A DNA stretch of 14,596 nucleotides. Origin: Synergistaceae bacterium UBA5560. GTDB lineage: Bacteria; Synergistota; Synergistia; Synergistales; Aminiphilaceae. The notes below the pieces were generated by a model, which was not told where the DNA came from, did no database searches, and was given only the letters and a program-made list of their open reading frames with translations. The position numbers and the translations under genes are program-made. Shown piece by piece: positions 6,979 through 14,462 of this stretch. Location of the stretch: contig DIMS01000005.1 of assembly GCA_002425685.1 (NCBI GenBank), positions 1 to 14,596 on the forward strand, given 5' to 3'. Numbering within the stretch: position 1 is the stretch's first letter; every line of letters begins with the position of its first letter.

Positions 6979-7866
6979 TCAGCGGAGCAGGACCGTCTCC
7001 TTGCGGAGAAACGCCACGGGGCGGTAGGAAAGCTTCGCCTGGCGGATGCCCGGATCGTCCAGATCCTCTTCGCGGTTCGCCAGAACGAAGGGCGTTCCCT
7101 CGGCGGCGAGGAACATGCGGTTGATGGCCTGGTAGGCCCCGGGCACGTCAGGGCAGGCCTTTTCGAAATGGATGGCCACCGTCGTCGCGTCCAGAACGCC
7201 CGCAACGGTGTAGGCCACGATGACGCCGTCCACGTCGAGAACGCCCCCGAGCAGTCCGTCGAGCTTCTCCCAGGCGCTGAGAATCCGGAGAATGGCTTTG
7301 TGTTCCGCCCCGAGATCCCGCGGGGAGGTGTCGCCGAACCGCTCCATCCAGCGTTCCTGAAAAGCGACGACCGCGGGGATCGCCTCTCGGGTCAGGGAGC
7401 GGTAGCGGAAGCGCCCCTCGTGGAGGCGCAGGAACTGGTTGTATTTCTGCCGTCGCTTCATGAAGGCGTTTCCGGAAAGCTGCGCCAGGTCGGACACGCG
7501 GTGGAGATATTCCCACTGTCCCCGCTGTTCCGTCCGGACCACCCGCTCCGGCAGTGCCTTCGCCCAGAGGTCCGCCAGTTCCTCCGGAACGGCGAAGAAC
7601 TCCGTCGGCTCCGGAAATTCCCGTTGGAGATGTGTTTTCCAGTCCACGCCGTGCCATTCCCCCACGGGGGCGAAGCGGAGCGGAACCGGGCCGGTCTGGC
7701 GGGGCCAGACGAGAAAATCCTCCCAGGCCCATTCCATAGCGTAGGTGTCCGTCCAGCCCCAGAGGGAGACGAAACATTCCAGGGCCGGCCGAACGGAGCA
7801 TCGTCCGAAGAGAGCCCGGTAGGCCGCCTGGCGTTCCAGAGAGATCGGTTCGAAGGTCAGCGTCAT
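6979..7866 (-). CDS. DUF2156 family protein (phosphatidylglycerol lysyltransferase C-terminal-like, GNAT fold)
   Basis: A 295-residue soluble protein. The N-terminal aromatic segment FVSLWGWTDTYAMEW (32-46), the central RVSDLAQLSGNAFMKRRQKYN (123-143) and the C-terminal NREEDLDDPGIRQAKLSYRP (264-283) are the conserved blocks of the DUF2156/LPG_synthase_C family. That family has a tandem acetyltransferase-like fold. Related domains in MprF move aminoacyl groups from tRNA to lipid, but this protein has no membrane domain and its real substrate is unknown. The start ATG at 7866 has AGAGGA 8 bases upstream; an ATG 9 bases earlier has no usable ribosome-binding site. A promoter lies at 7922-7950. 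It converges on tag with 166 bp between them and no clear terminator. Confidence 0.88.
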   Translation of the reverse strand: MTLTFEPISLERQAAYRALFGRCSVRPALECFVSLWGWTDTYAMEWAWEDFLVWPRQTGPVPLRFAPVGEWHGVDWKTHLQREFPEPTEFFAVPEELADLWAKALPERVVRTEQRGQWEYLHRVSDLAQLSGNAFMKRRQKYNQFLRLHEGRFRYRSLTREAIPAVVAFQERWMERFGDTSPRDLGAEHKAILRILSAWEKLDGLLGGVLDVDGVIVAYTVAGVLDATTVAIHFEKACPDVPGAYQAINRMFLAAEGTPFVLANREEDLDDPGIRQAKLSYRPVAFLRKETVLLR

Positions 7867-7875
7867 GTCATTCAT

Positions 7876-8212
7876 CCTCTGCGAAAGGGCCTGGGGTATG
7901 GTGAGACAAGTGTTCCTGCGCATTGTAGGGCGGAGTCCGTCGGAATGCAAGGGAACCGGACTGGTGGCGGCGGAGCCGGGCGCCGGAACAGTGTTGGAGA
8001 CACGGACGGAGAGTGGCGGCGGAAACAGGAGTGAAAACAGAAGCGGAAACAAAGCGTGACGATGGCGATGTTGGAACGGGGGCCGATCCTCGTTGCAGGC
8101 GCGACGCCTCTGGAGGAAAGGGGCCTTTCCGCTTCCGACTCCGCTCGGTGGAGGGCGTGCACCGGCCCTCGCCGGAACGGAGCGAGACGTTCGGAGTGAG
8201 GAGGAAAAGACG
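7876..8212. other. Divergent intergenic region between the DUF2156 and cupin genes
   Basis: About 340 bp with no credible gene. It contains the minus-strand promoter at 7922-7950. On the plus strand, about 8020-8057 is a purine-rich tract of repeated GGAAACA/GAAAACAGAAGC words, similar in style to the tract before the serine dehydratase. No convincing plus-strand promoter for the cupin gene was found. Confidence 0.5.
7922..7950 (-). promoter_or_regulatory. Sigma-70-type promoter of the DUF2156 gene, TTGCAT-N17-TACAAT
   Basis: On the minus strand, TTGCAT (7950-7945), a 17-base spacer and TACAAT (7927-7922) form a promoter whose -10 matches consensus at 5 of 6. The predicted start near 7915 gives a leader of about 50 bases to the ATG at 7866. 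Confidence 0.55.
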
Positions 8213-8551
8213 ATGCCGTTTATTTCGTGGGACGAGTTGCCCGAGAGAGAAGTCGCCAAGGGGTTCCATGCCCGCATGATCCACGGGGAGAAGGCCACCC
8301 ATTCTCTGTGGCGTATCGAGGAAGGGTCCGTTCTGAAGCTCCATTCCCACCCCCACGAGCAGTTCACCTACGTGTTGGAGGGAGCGCTGGAGCTGGATGT
8401 GGAGGGAGATGTCCGGGTGCTGCACCCCGGGGAGGGAGCGTATATTCCCTCCGACGCGCCCCACATGGGAAAGGCGCTCCGCCCGTGCCTCGTCATGGAT
8501 TTCTTCGCCCCCGTGCGGGAGGACTACCGGGACGCGGAGCGCCCGCGTTAG
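8213..8551 (+). CDS. Small single-domain cupin protein
   Basis: A 112-residue protein from the ATG after GAGGAGGAAA. Cupin motif 1 is HSHPHEQFTYVLEG (44-57) and motif 2 is PGEGAYIPSDAPHMG (72-86). Likely metal ligands are H44, H46, Q50 or E49, and H84. Single-domain cupins of this size bind a divalent metal and may be sugar-handling enzymes, dioxygenase-like enzymes or sensors; nothing here tells which. It is monocistronic, bounded by a divergent gene upstream and a strong terminator downstream. Confidence 0.92.
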   Translation: MPFISWDELPEREVAKGFHARMIHGEKATHSLWRIEEGSVLKLHSHPHEQFTYVLEGALELDVEGDVRVLHPGEGAYIPSDAPHMGKALRPCLVMDFFAPVREDYRDAERPR

Positions 8552-8605
8552 ACGCGCCGCATGCGGGCGGGCAGCGTCCTTTGCGGATTTCGGGAACGGA
8601 ACACG

Positions 8606-8646
8606 AAACGAGCCGGCGCCGGATTGACGGCGTCGGCTCGTTTTCT
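8606..8646 (+). terminator. Intrinsic terminator of the cupin gene, possibly bidirectional
   Basis: A 13-bp stem (8609-8621 with 8628-8640, one G-U pair) around the loop GATTGA is followed by TTTTCTT. AAA at 8606-8608 pairs with TTT at 8641-8643, so the reverse strand has a short T-run as well. It could therefore also stop transcription arriving from the binding-protein gene at 8813. Confidence 0.88.
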
Positions 8647-8812
8647 TGTGGAAGCCTTTGTGTGGAAGCGCTTGCTCTGAAGCCCCGTGTGCGAGAGCCT
8701 GCACGGAAGCGCTTTGTGGTTCGAAAACGGTTCGTGGTTTGCAAACGTTCGGAGATGTCGTGCCCGGAGCTTTCCGGCTACCGGAGAGACGTGGTTCCTC
8801 CGGGGGCCGTGC

Positions 8813-9877
8813 TCATTCTTGAGAGGTCTTTGGGTAAAAGAGGTCGAGAAGCGCATTTGCCCCCTCGGTGACCCGGAGCAGGGAGGGGCGGCTCACCAGT
8901 TCCTCGGGGATCGTGGCGATGCGGGCGTTGCCGAGTCCGGATGCCCAGGGACGGGCGTGCACCTCCTCTTCCGTGGTGTCGTTCATGGGACCCCGCTGCA
9001 CCAGATAGACGTCAAGCCCCCGGGCGGCGTAGCCCAGCAGACGCTCGACGCCGCAGGCGGCGAGGGCGCTTCCCTCCCGCAGGGGGGCGAGGTCCGTGGC
9101 GACGTTCTCTCCTCCCGCCACGGCCAGAAGATGGGCCGCCCAGGAGCGGGGCGCACAGGTGTGCAGCTCCCGGCCCGTGCTCTCCAGAAAGATCCGCACG
9201 GGCGGCGCCGCCCCCCGGCGCCGGGCCGCCTCCGTCGAGACGAGGTCGAGTTCGGCGAGGGCCTTGCGCCACGCCTCGCCTCCGTCCGGAACACCCAGGA
9301 GCAGGCCGAGACGCTCCAGATAGGTGGGCATGCTCTCCCACTCGGGAGGCGCCAGGGAGACCACCGTCACGCCCGCACGCTCCAGCGTTGCAAGCGCTCC
9401 GGGCGAGAGGCTCTCCACGAGAGGGCGCAGAAGCACCAGGTCGGGCGCCAGGGCAAGGATGCGCTCCGCGTCGATCTTGGCGGGAAGGCGGGGAAGCTCC
9501 GGAAAGAACGCCGGATCGTCCGCCCGGGAGACTGCCACGAGACGTTCCGCCGCACTCAGGGCGACGATGTTTTCGCTGTGCCCCGCGTAGAGGGAGACGA
9601 TGCGCGTTGCCGGAGCGGCCAGAAGGCAGGTCCGCCCCGCGTCGTCCACGATGCGGAGGGCGTTCTCCGGCGCTCCCGGTCCTTCCGGTGCGGAAGGTCG
9701 CTCCTGATTCGTCCCCTCGTGCTGCGTAGGTGTTTGTGCCAGGGCCGGAAGCGTGCCGGACACTCCGGGGAGCCCCTGGAGGAGCGCAAGCCCGAGGAGG
9801 ACCCAGAGCCGGAACGTCCGTGCTGTTCCCGGAAGGAGTGGCGCCCGATCGCGCCTTGCCGTCGTTCGGATGGTCAT
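8813..9877 (-). CDS. Periplasmic substrate-binding protein of the iron-siderophore/cobalamin (BtuF/FepB-like) type
   Basis: A 354-residue exported protein starting at the ATG at 9877 with AGGAGG 10 bases upstream. A long signal peptide has a basic start, a hydrophobic core at 23-38 and a probable cleavage after A47 (LPALA-Q); there is no lipobox cysteine. A low-complexity Pro/Glu/Gly linker (48-72) precedes the helical-backbone binding domain. Family features include RIVSLYAGHSENIVAL (92-107), ILALAPDLVLL (140-150) and a C-terminal ALLDLFYP (342-349). Such proteins deliver ferric siderophores, heme or cobalamin to an ABC importer. No permease, ATPase or TonB-type receptor gene is in the window, so the ligand is unassigned. 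I looked for a cobalamin riboswitch box upstream and saw none. Confidence 0.88.
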   Translation of the reverse strand: MTIRTTARRDRAPLLPGTARTFRLWVLLGLALLQGLPGVSGTLPALAQTPTQHEGTNQERPSAPEGPGAPENALRIVDDAGRTCLLAAPATRIVSLYAGHSENIVALSAAERLVAVSRADDPAFFPELPRLPAKIDAERILALAPDLVLLRPLVESLSPGALATLERAGVTVVSLAPPEWESMPTYLERLGLLLGVPDGGEAWRKALAELDLVSTEAARRRGAAPPVRIFLESTGRELHTCAPRSWAAHLLAVAGGENVATDLAPLREGSALAACGVERLLGYAARGLDVYLVQRGPMNDTTEEEVHARPWASGLGNARIATIPEELVSRPSLLRVTEGANALLDLFYPKTSQE

Positions 9878-10042
9878 GGTTGCATCGCCTCCTGGGTCGT
9901 GATGGTGGAGGAGATCCTCCGGGATCCGAGGTGGGGATGTCCGGGGAGTTCATCTCCGGGATTCCTCTACGGGAAGGAGCGGCCCGCCGGATCGCGGCGT
10001 GGGTCTTCTCGCGGGAGGACATTCCTCTCCGCAGAGGTGCTT

Positions 10043-10135
10043 TAAGCGTGCTTTTGGCGCGTTTTCGGGGGCCTTCAGGCGCTTCCGGTGTGCTTTTCGG
10101 CGTTTTCAGGCGCTTTTGGCGCGTTCTCGGGCGTT
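10043..10135. repeat. Three degenerate 31-bp tandem repeats spanning the end of the MobA-HD gene
   Basis: Units at 10105-10135, 10074-10104 and 10043-10073 align without gaps. The first 11 bases of two units are identical (10074-10084 and 10105-10115), and a 17-base block recurs 62 bp apart with one mismatch (10050-10066 and 10112-10128). Because 31 is not a multiple of 3, each copy is read in a different frame. The stop codon of the minus-strand gene (10075-10077) lies inside the middle unit. Confidence 0.8.
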
Positions 10136-11304
10136 CCGAGCGGGGCCAGAAGCTCCTCGGGGCTTTTTCCGAGCGTCGCCTCCAGGAGGCGCGCCACGGA
10201 GGCGGCGCGTTCGAGCCGTTCCCGGCCACGCCGCAGCGCCTTCGGGTCTTCCCGGTATTTCGTCTCCAGGCTGGTGATGCGCATTTTTAAGGAGACCACG
10301 CGGTGGTCGTCCACGAGTTTGTCCGCGAGATAGAGGAGGTTCGCCTCGTCCAAGGCGGGGGACAGGGAGTCTGGCAGCTCCATGTGCACCGCCGTGAGGG
10401 CCGCGACGGCGTCGTAGCCGTGCGTGCGCAGAAAGGCCGCGCCCGCCTCGGCGTGGTGTTTTTCGAGGCGTCGCACGTCGTGGAGCAGCGTCGCCGACCG
10501 GAGCAGGGGAAGGTCCAGTGGCACCCCCGCGGCGGCGAGAGCCTCGCCGAGTCGCGTCGCCACCGCCGCGACGGTGCGGCAGTGGGTGCGCACCCGCTCG
10601 GGTGTGTCCGCGACGGTCCAGAGAGCCTCGCACTCCTCGTCCGTGGGGGCGGATTCCCGAAGGGCGTAGGCGGCAAGGCGTCGGTAGTCCTCGGGAGTGT
10701 CCATGTCGAGGAGGACGCTTGCATCGGGGACGGAGCAAGTCTGTGCGTCCGCTCCGTCGAGCACGTCCCGGAGTGTCCCGTCCGTGCGGGCGAGGATGGC
10801 CTTCCGCAGCGAACCCGCCAGAAGCGGAGGATGTCCCCGCTCGCCCGCGAAGAGCGGATGGATGACAAGAGGAAAGGATTCCAAGGGCGTTCCCGCCCGG
10901 CGCCCGGCGTCGGCGAAGGTCGCGAGGAGCGCCCGGTAGGTTGCGGGCTTCACCAGAGGAGTGTCGCCGGGGAGGAGGAAGAACGCCCCGGTCTCCTCCG
11001 GAAGGGCCGCCGCACCGGCTTGCACGGAGGAAAACATGCCCTCCTCGTAGCGGTCGTTGTGCACGGTGCGGGCGCCGAGGCGGGCCGCCTCGGCCTCGAC
11101 TTCCTGCCGCCAGTGTCCCGTGACGACCACCACGTTTTCCACCCCCGCCGCACGGAGCCGTGTCACGGCCTGGGCCAGGGCGGACGTTCCCCCCAATTCC
11201 AGAAGCAGCTTGCAACACGCCATACGGGAGGAAAACCCTCCCGCGAGCAGCACCGCCGCCGGAGCGAAGGGGGACGTCCCCTGCGGAGACGGGAACATCG
11301 TCAT
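10075..11304 (-). CDS. MobA/MocA-like nucleotidyltransferase fused to an HD-domain phosphohydrolase
   Basis: A 409-residue two-domain protein. Residues about 15-215 are an NTP_transf_3 (MobA-like) domain: nucleotide-binding LLAGGFSSRM (19-28) with K32, metal-binding PGDTP (112-116), RGHPPLL (156-162) and DMDTPEDY (200-207). Residues about 220-385 form an HD domain with H241, the H275-D276 pair, H307 and D328. MobA-like enzymes join a nucleotide to the molybdenum cofactor; relatives act on other phosphorylated compounds. HD domains hydrolyse phosphate esters. The cofactor role is plausible but unproven. The usual Gly after SSRM is Ala here, followed by two Cys. The start ATG at 11304 has only a weak upstream GGGGGAAG; M3 (11298) is an alternative. 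It lies 92 bases after typA, with no terminator between. Confidence 0.88.
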   Translation of the reverse strand: MTMFPSPQGTSPFAPAAVLLAGGFSSRMACCKLLLELGGTSALAQAVTRLRAAGVENVVVVTGHWRQEVEAEAARLGARTVHNDRYEEGMFSSVQAGAAALPEETGAFFLLPGDTPLVKPATYRALLATFADAGRRAGTPLESFPLVIHPLFAGERGHPPLLAGSLRKAILARTDGTLRDVLDGADAQTCSVPDASVLLDMDTPEDYRRLAAYALRESAPTDEECEALWTVADTPERVRTHCRTVAAVATRLGEALAAAGVPLDLPLLRSATLLHDVRRLEKHHAEAGAAFLRTHGYDAVAALTAVHMELPDSLSPALDEANLLYLADKLVDDHRVVSLKMRITSLETKYREDPKALRRGRERLERAASVARLLEATLGKSPEELLAPLGTPENAPKAPENAEKHTGSA

Positions 11305-11396
11305 GGGGTTTCTTCCCCCGGTGTCGCGAAGGACGGGCGATTTTCGTTGCGGTGTCTTGTACGAGCGGGCATGGTCTTCTCCGGTCTCTCTTTCGT

Positions 11397-13292
11397 TCAG
11401 GCGGTGCGCCCCTCTTCCTGCTGCCGCTTGCGCTCGATCTTCTTGCGGGTCTCCGCGTCGAGGACGGCCTTGCGGATCCGGATGGAGCGGGGGGTGATCT
11501 CCACGAGTTCGTCGTCGGCGATCCACTCCAGCGCCGCGTCGAGGCTCATCTTCCGCGGCACGTTGAGCACCACCGTGGTTTCCTTCGTGGCGGAGCGGAT
11601 GTTCGTCGCGGCCTTCCTCTTGGTGGGGTTGCAGGGAAGGTCGTTGCCGCGGCTGTGTTCGCCCACCACCATTCCCTCGTAGATCCGGTCTCCCGGCTCG
11701 ACGAAGAGCACACCCCGGGGCTGAAGGTTTTCGAGCTGGTACGACGTGGCCTCTCCCGTGTCCATGCTCACCAGGGAACCCCGGGTGCGCCCGGTCACGT
11801 CGCCGCGCCACAGGTCGTAGCCGATGACCCGGGAGGACATGATCCCCAGCCCCCGGGTGTCGGTGAGAAATTCGTTGCGGTAGCCGATGAGTCCCCGGGT
11901 TGGGATGGTGAACTCCAGGCGCAGTGTCCCCGTTCCGAGAATTGCCACGCTGGTGAGTTCGCCCTTGCGGCGGGCGAGTTTTTCGATGACGACGCCCTGA
12001 TACTCCTCGGGAACATCCACTACGAGCTGTTCCATGGGCTCCAGGAGATTTCCCTCCTCGTCGGTGCGGGTGATCACCTCCGGACGGGAGACGCAGAGTT
12101 CGAGCCCCTCCCGGCGCATCTCCTCGATGAGGATGCCCAGGTGCAGTTCGCCCCGTCCCGACACCTTGAGCCCGTCGGCGCGGCCCAGATCCTCCACACG
12201 GAGGGCAACGTTCGTCTTCTGCTCCCGTTCCAGGCGCTCCCGGACCTGGCGCAGCGTCACCGCCTTTCCCTCCTGCCCGGAGAAGGGGCCGGAGTTGACG
12301 AGGAAGAACATGGACACCGTGGGTTCCTCGATCTCCAGAGGGGGGAGGCACGTCTCGGGCGTCTCCGTCGCGGCGAAGGTGTCGCCGATGCCGATCTCCT
12401 CCGGTCCGGCGATCCAGACGATGTCCCCGGCGCTCACTTCTTCCAGAGGCACCCGCTCCAGCCCCCGGGTTCCCCAGAGGTGGACGCAGCGCTCCGGCGA
12501 GGTGCTCGCCTTTTCCCAGGCGGTGCGCTTCGGGTCCTTCCAGTGCACGGCGGTGCGCAGGAAATCCGCTCCCTTCCGGATGGACCCCTGGAGGATTTTG
12601 CCGCAGCCGATGCGGCCGATGTAGTCGCTCCATTCGAGGGTGCTCACCTGCATCAGAAATGGCGCCGACAGGTCAGCCCGGGGGGCGGGCACGTGCTCCA
12701 CGATGGCCTCGAAGAGGCGGTCCATGCCGTTCCGGGGATCCTTGTCGAGGTCGCGTACCATCCAGCCGTGCAGCCCCGATCCGTAGAGCACGGGGAAATC
12801 CGCCTGCTCGTCCGTGGCGCCCAGTTCGAGAAAGAGGTCGAAGGTGCGGCTGAGGGCGTCGTCGGGGGAGGCGTTGGGGCGGTCCACCTTGTTCACGATG
12901 ACCAGGGGGCGGTAACCGAGGGCGAGCGCCCGCATGAGCACGTAGCGGGTCTGGGGCATGGGGCCTTCGCAGGCGTCGACCAGAAGGAGCACCGAATCCA
13001 CCATGGAGAGGACCCGCTCCACCTCGCCGGAGAAATCCGCGTGTCCCGGCGTGTCCACGATGTTGATCCGGTAGTTCTGCCATTCCACGGTGCAGTGTTT
13101 GGAGCGGATGGTGATACCCCGTTCCCGTTCCAGGTCGCCCGAATCCATGAAGCGCTCGGAGACGCGGGCGTTGTCCCGGAAGACGTGGGCGGCGCGGAAG
13201 ATGCCGTCGATGAGGGTGGTCTTGCCGTGGTCGATGTGGGCCACGATGGCTACATTGCGGATGCCTTCCGCCCGGGGAAATGTCGAATCCAT
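11397..13292 (-). CDS. typA: Ribosome-binding translational GTPase TypA/BipA
   Basis: A 631-residue, full-length translational GTPase related to EF-G and LepA that binds the 70S ribosome and helps assembly or translation under stress. G-domain motifs: G1 AHIDHGKTT (18-26), G2 GITI (59-62), G3 DTPGH (80-84), G4 NKVD (134-137). The G5 region reads YGSGLHGW (170-177), where most homologues have an S-A-x version. Domain II (about 205-300) and the EF-G-like domains follow, including KVSGRGELHLGILIEEMRRE (376-395) and the TypA-specific C-terminus with GVLFVEPGDRIYEGMVVGEH (527-546). The start ATG at 13292 is preceded by GCAGGAA. A perfect -10 lies about 86 bases upstream of the start codon. It probably shares a transcript with the MobA-HD gene. 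Confidence 0.97.
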   Translation of the reverse strand: MDSTFPRAEGIRNVAIVAHIDHGKTTLIDGIFRAAHVFRDNARVSERFMDSGDLERERGITIRSKHCTVEWQNYRINIVDTPGHADFSGEVERVLSMVDSVLLLVDACEGPMPQTRYVLMRALALGYRPLVIVNKVDRPNASPDDALSRTFDLFLELGATDEQADFPVLYGSGLHGWMVRDLDKDPRNGMDRLFEAIVEHVPAPRADLSAPFLMQVSTLEWSDYIGRIGCGKILQGSIRKGADFLRTAVHWKDPKRTAWEKASTSPERCVHLWGTRGLERVPLEEVSAGDIVWIAGPEEIGIGDTFAATETPETCLPPLEIEEPTVSMFFLVNSGPFSGQEGKAVTLRQVRERLEREQKTNVALRVEDLGRADGLKVSGRGELHLGILIEEMRREGLELCVSRPEVITRTDEEGNLLEPMEQLVVDVPEEYQGVVIEKLARRKGELTSVAILGTGTLRLEFTIPTRGLIGYRNEFLTDTRGLGIMSSRVIGYDLWRGDVTGRTRGSLVSMDTGEATSYQLENLQPRGVLFVEPGDRIYEGMVVGEHSRGNDLPCNPTKRKAATNIRSATKETTVVLNVPRKMSLDAALEWIADDELVEITPRSIRIRKAVLDAETRKKIERKRQQEEGRTA

Positions 13293-13377
13293 GGGAGTTC
13301 CTGCCTTTCTTCTCTATCGTAAGGAAGTGCGAAATGTCACGGCGGTCGCGCCGCGTGCCGGAATCCGGCAAATAGTC

Positions 13378-13383
13378 ATTATA
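13378..13383 (-). promoter_or_regulatory. Perfect TATAAT -10 box upstream of typA
   Basis: The minus strand reads GAGGTATAATGAC. The -35 region at 17-18 bases (13401-13407) reads ACCAAT/AACCAA, which is not consensus, so either an activator is needed or the match is fortuitous. The predicted leader to the typA start is about 80 bases. Confidence 0.4.
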
Positions 13384-13567
13384 CCTCGAAATCACGACGA
13401 ATTGGTTTCGGAAATCTGTCGAACAATCCGTCGAACCTTCAGTGGCAGTGGTAATTTTCCTCCGGATTCGGTAGGATATCCGATGTCGTGCCGCAACAAC
13501 GCGGGTATCATGGGACGGCTTCGGAAACAAGACGTCTCCAACACATATCGGTGGGAGGAATTCGTAC

Positions 13568-14461
13568 ATGTCAAAGGCAGGAAGGTTTTTCCGGGTTTCG
13601 TTCGTGCTCGTCTGCGCTCTGCTGCTCCTGGCGTCCGGAGGATTCGCCGAGGAGACCAAGGCGTCTCCTGACGTGGCTCCCGAGGGCTCCGTCTCCGATC
13701 AGGCCATGGCCGATCCCGAGCGGGTTCTCGCCAAGGTGGGCGACGTGGAGATCAAGGTGAAGGACGTGGAGGAGATCATCGCCTCCCTGGATCCCCAGCG
13801 GGCGGCGTTCTTCAACAGCCCTCTGGGGCGTGGCAAGGTCGTGGAGCAGCTTATCAACCGGAACCTCTTCTATCTCTACGGCAAGGAACTCAAGGTTGAC
13901 CAGGGTGACGAGTTCAAGGCCGAGCTGGAGAAGATCCGGCGCGAGATGATGAGCCACTTCGCCCTGCAGAAGGCATTGGACGAGATCAAGATCTCCGATG
14001 AGGAGATCAAGAAGTATTACGACGAGCATAAGGCGGAGTTCGTGGTTCCCGAGAGCATCCGGGCGAGCCACATTCTCGTCGCCAGCGAGGACAAGGCGAA
14101 GGAGATCGTCAAAGAGATCAAGGACGGCAAGATCACCTTCGAGGCCGCCGCGGTGGAGTACTCCAGCTGCCCCTCCAAGGAGGCGAGCGGCGACCTGGGC
14201 TTCTTCGGCAAGGGCCAGATGGTGCCCGAGTTCGAGAACGCCGCCTTCGCCCTGAAGAAGGGCGGCGACATGAGCGACCCCGTGCAGTCCCAGTTTGGCT
14301 GGCACATCATCAGGCTCACGGAGCGCAAGGATTCGGCCCAGAAACCTCTCGATGAGGTGAAGGAGCAGATCCGGCAGATCATTGCCGGGGAACGGCAGCG
14401 CAAGGTCTACGAAGATAAGCTCGCGGAGCTGAAGAAGACCTACAAAGTGCAGACGTTCTAA
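13568..14461 (+). CDS. Exported PpiC/SurA-type peptidyl-prolyl cis-trans isomerase (parvulin)
   Basis: A 297-residue protein from the ATG after GGGAGGAATT. A signal peptide covers residues 1-27 (basic start, hydrophobic core 9-23, cleavage after GGFA). The only Cys in it, C16, is inside the core, so it is not a lipoprotein as PrsA is in Firmicutes. Residues about 52-155 are a SurA_N-like chaperone region rich in charged helices. Residues about 163-253 are a single parvulin domain with ASHILV (166-171), SGDLGFFGKGQMVPEFE (207-223) and FGWHIIRL (243-250). A charged helix ends the chain. It should help fold exported or outer-membrane proteins in the periplasm. It is divergent from typA and followed directly by a large palindrome. 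Confidence 0.95.
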   Translation: MSKAGRFFRVSFVLVCALLLLASGGFAEETKASPDVAPEGSVSDQAMADPERVLAKVGDVEIKVKDVEEIIASLDPQRAAFFNSPLGRGKVVEQLINRNLFYLYGKELKVDQGDEFKAELEKIRREMMSHFALQKALDEIKISDEEIKKYYDEHKAEFVVPESIRASHILVASEDKAKEIVKEIKDGKITFEAAAVEYSSCPSKEASGDLGFFGKGQMVPEFENAAFALKKGGDMSDPVQSQFGWHIIRLTERKDSAQKPLDEVKEQIRQIIAGERQRKVYEDKLAELKKTYKVQTF

Positions 14462-14462
14462 A

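Noticed and set aside
7867..8367. Upstream extension of the DUF2156 reading frame
   Set aside because: It runs through the promoter at 7922-7950 and into the cupin gene on the other strand; conserved sequence begins at 7866.
8647..8812. Repeated GGAAGCGCTT-like words between the cupin terminator and the binding-protein gene
   Set aside because: Copies are short, irregularly spaced and not clearly tandem, so they are treated as low-complexity spacer rather than a repeat element.
9878..10042. Possible cobalamin riboswitch in the leader of the binding-protein gene
   Set aside because: No B12-box-like sequence was found; only short 5-7 bp hairpins typical of GC-rich DNA.
8687..10045. 452-codon plus-strand frame opposite the binding-protein gene
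   Set aside because: Composition is that of an antisense shadow, and the minus-strand frame has a signal peptide and family motifs.
11160..13322. 720-codon plus-strand frame opposite typA
   Set aside because: Antisense shadow of a strongly conserved gene; no recognisable domain.
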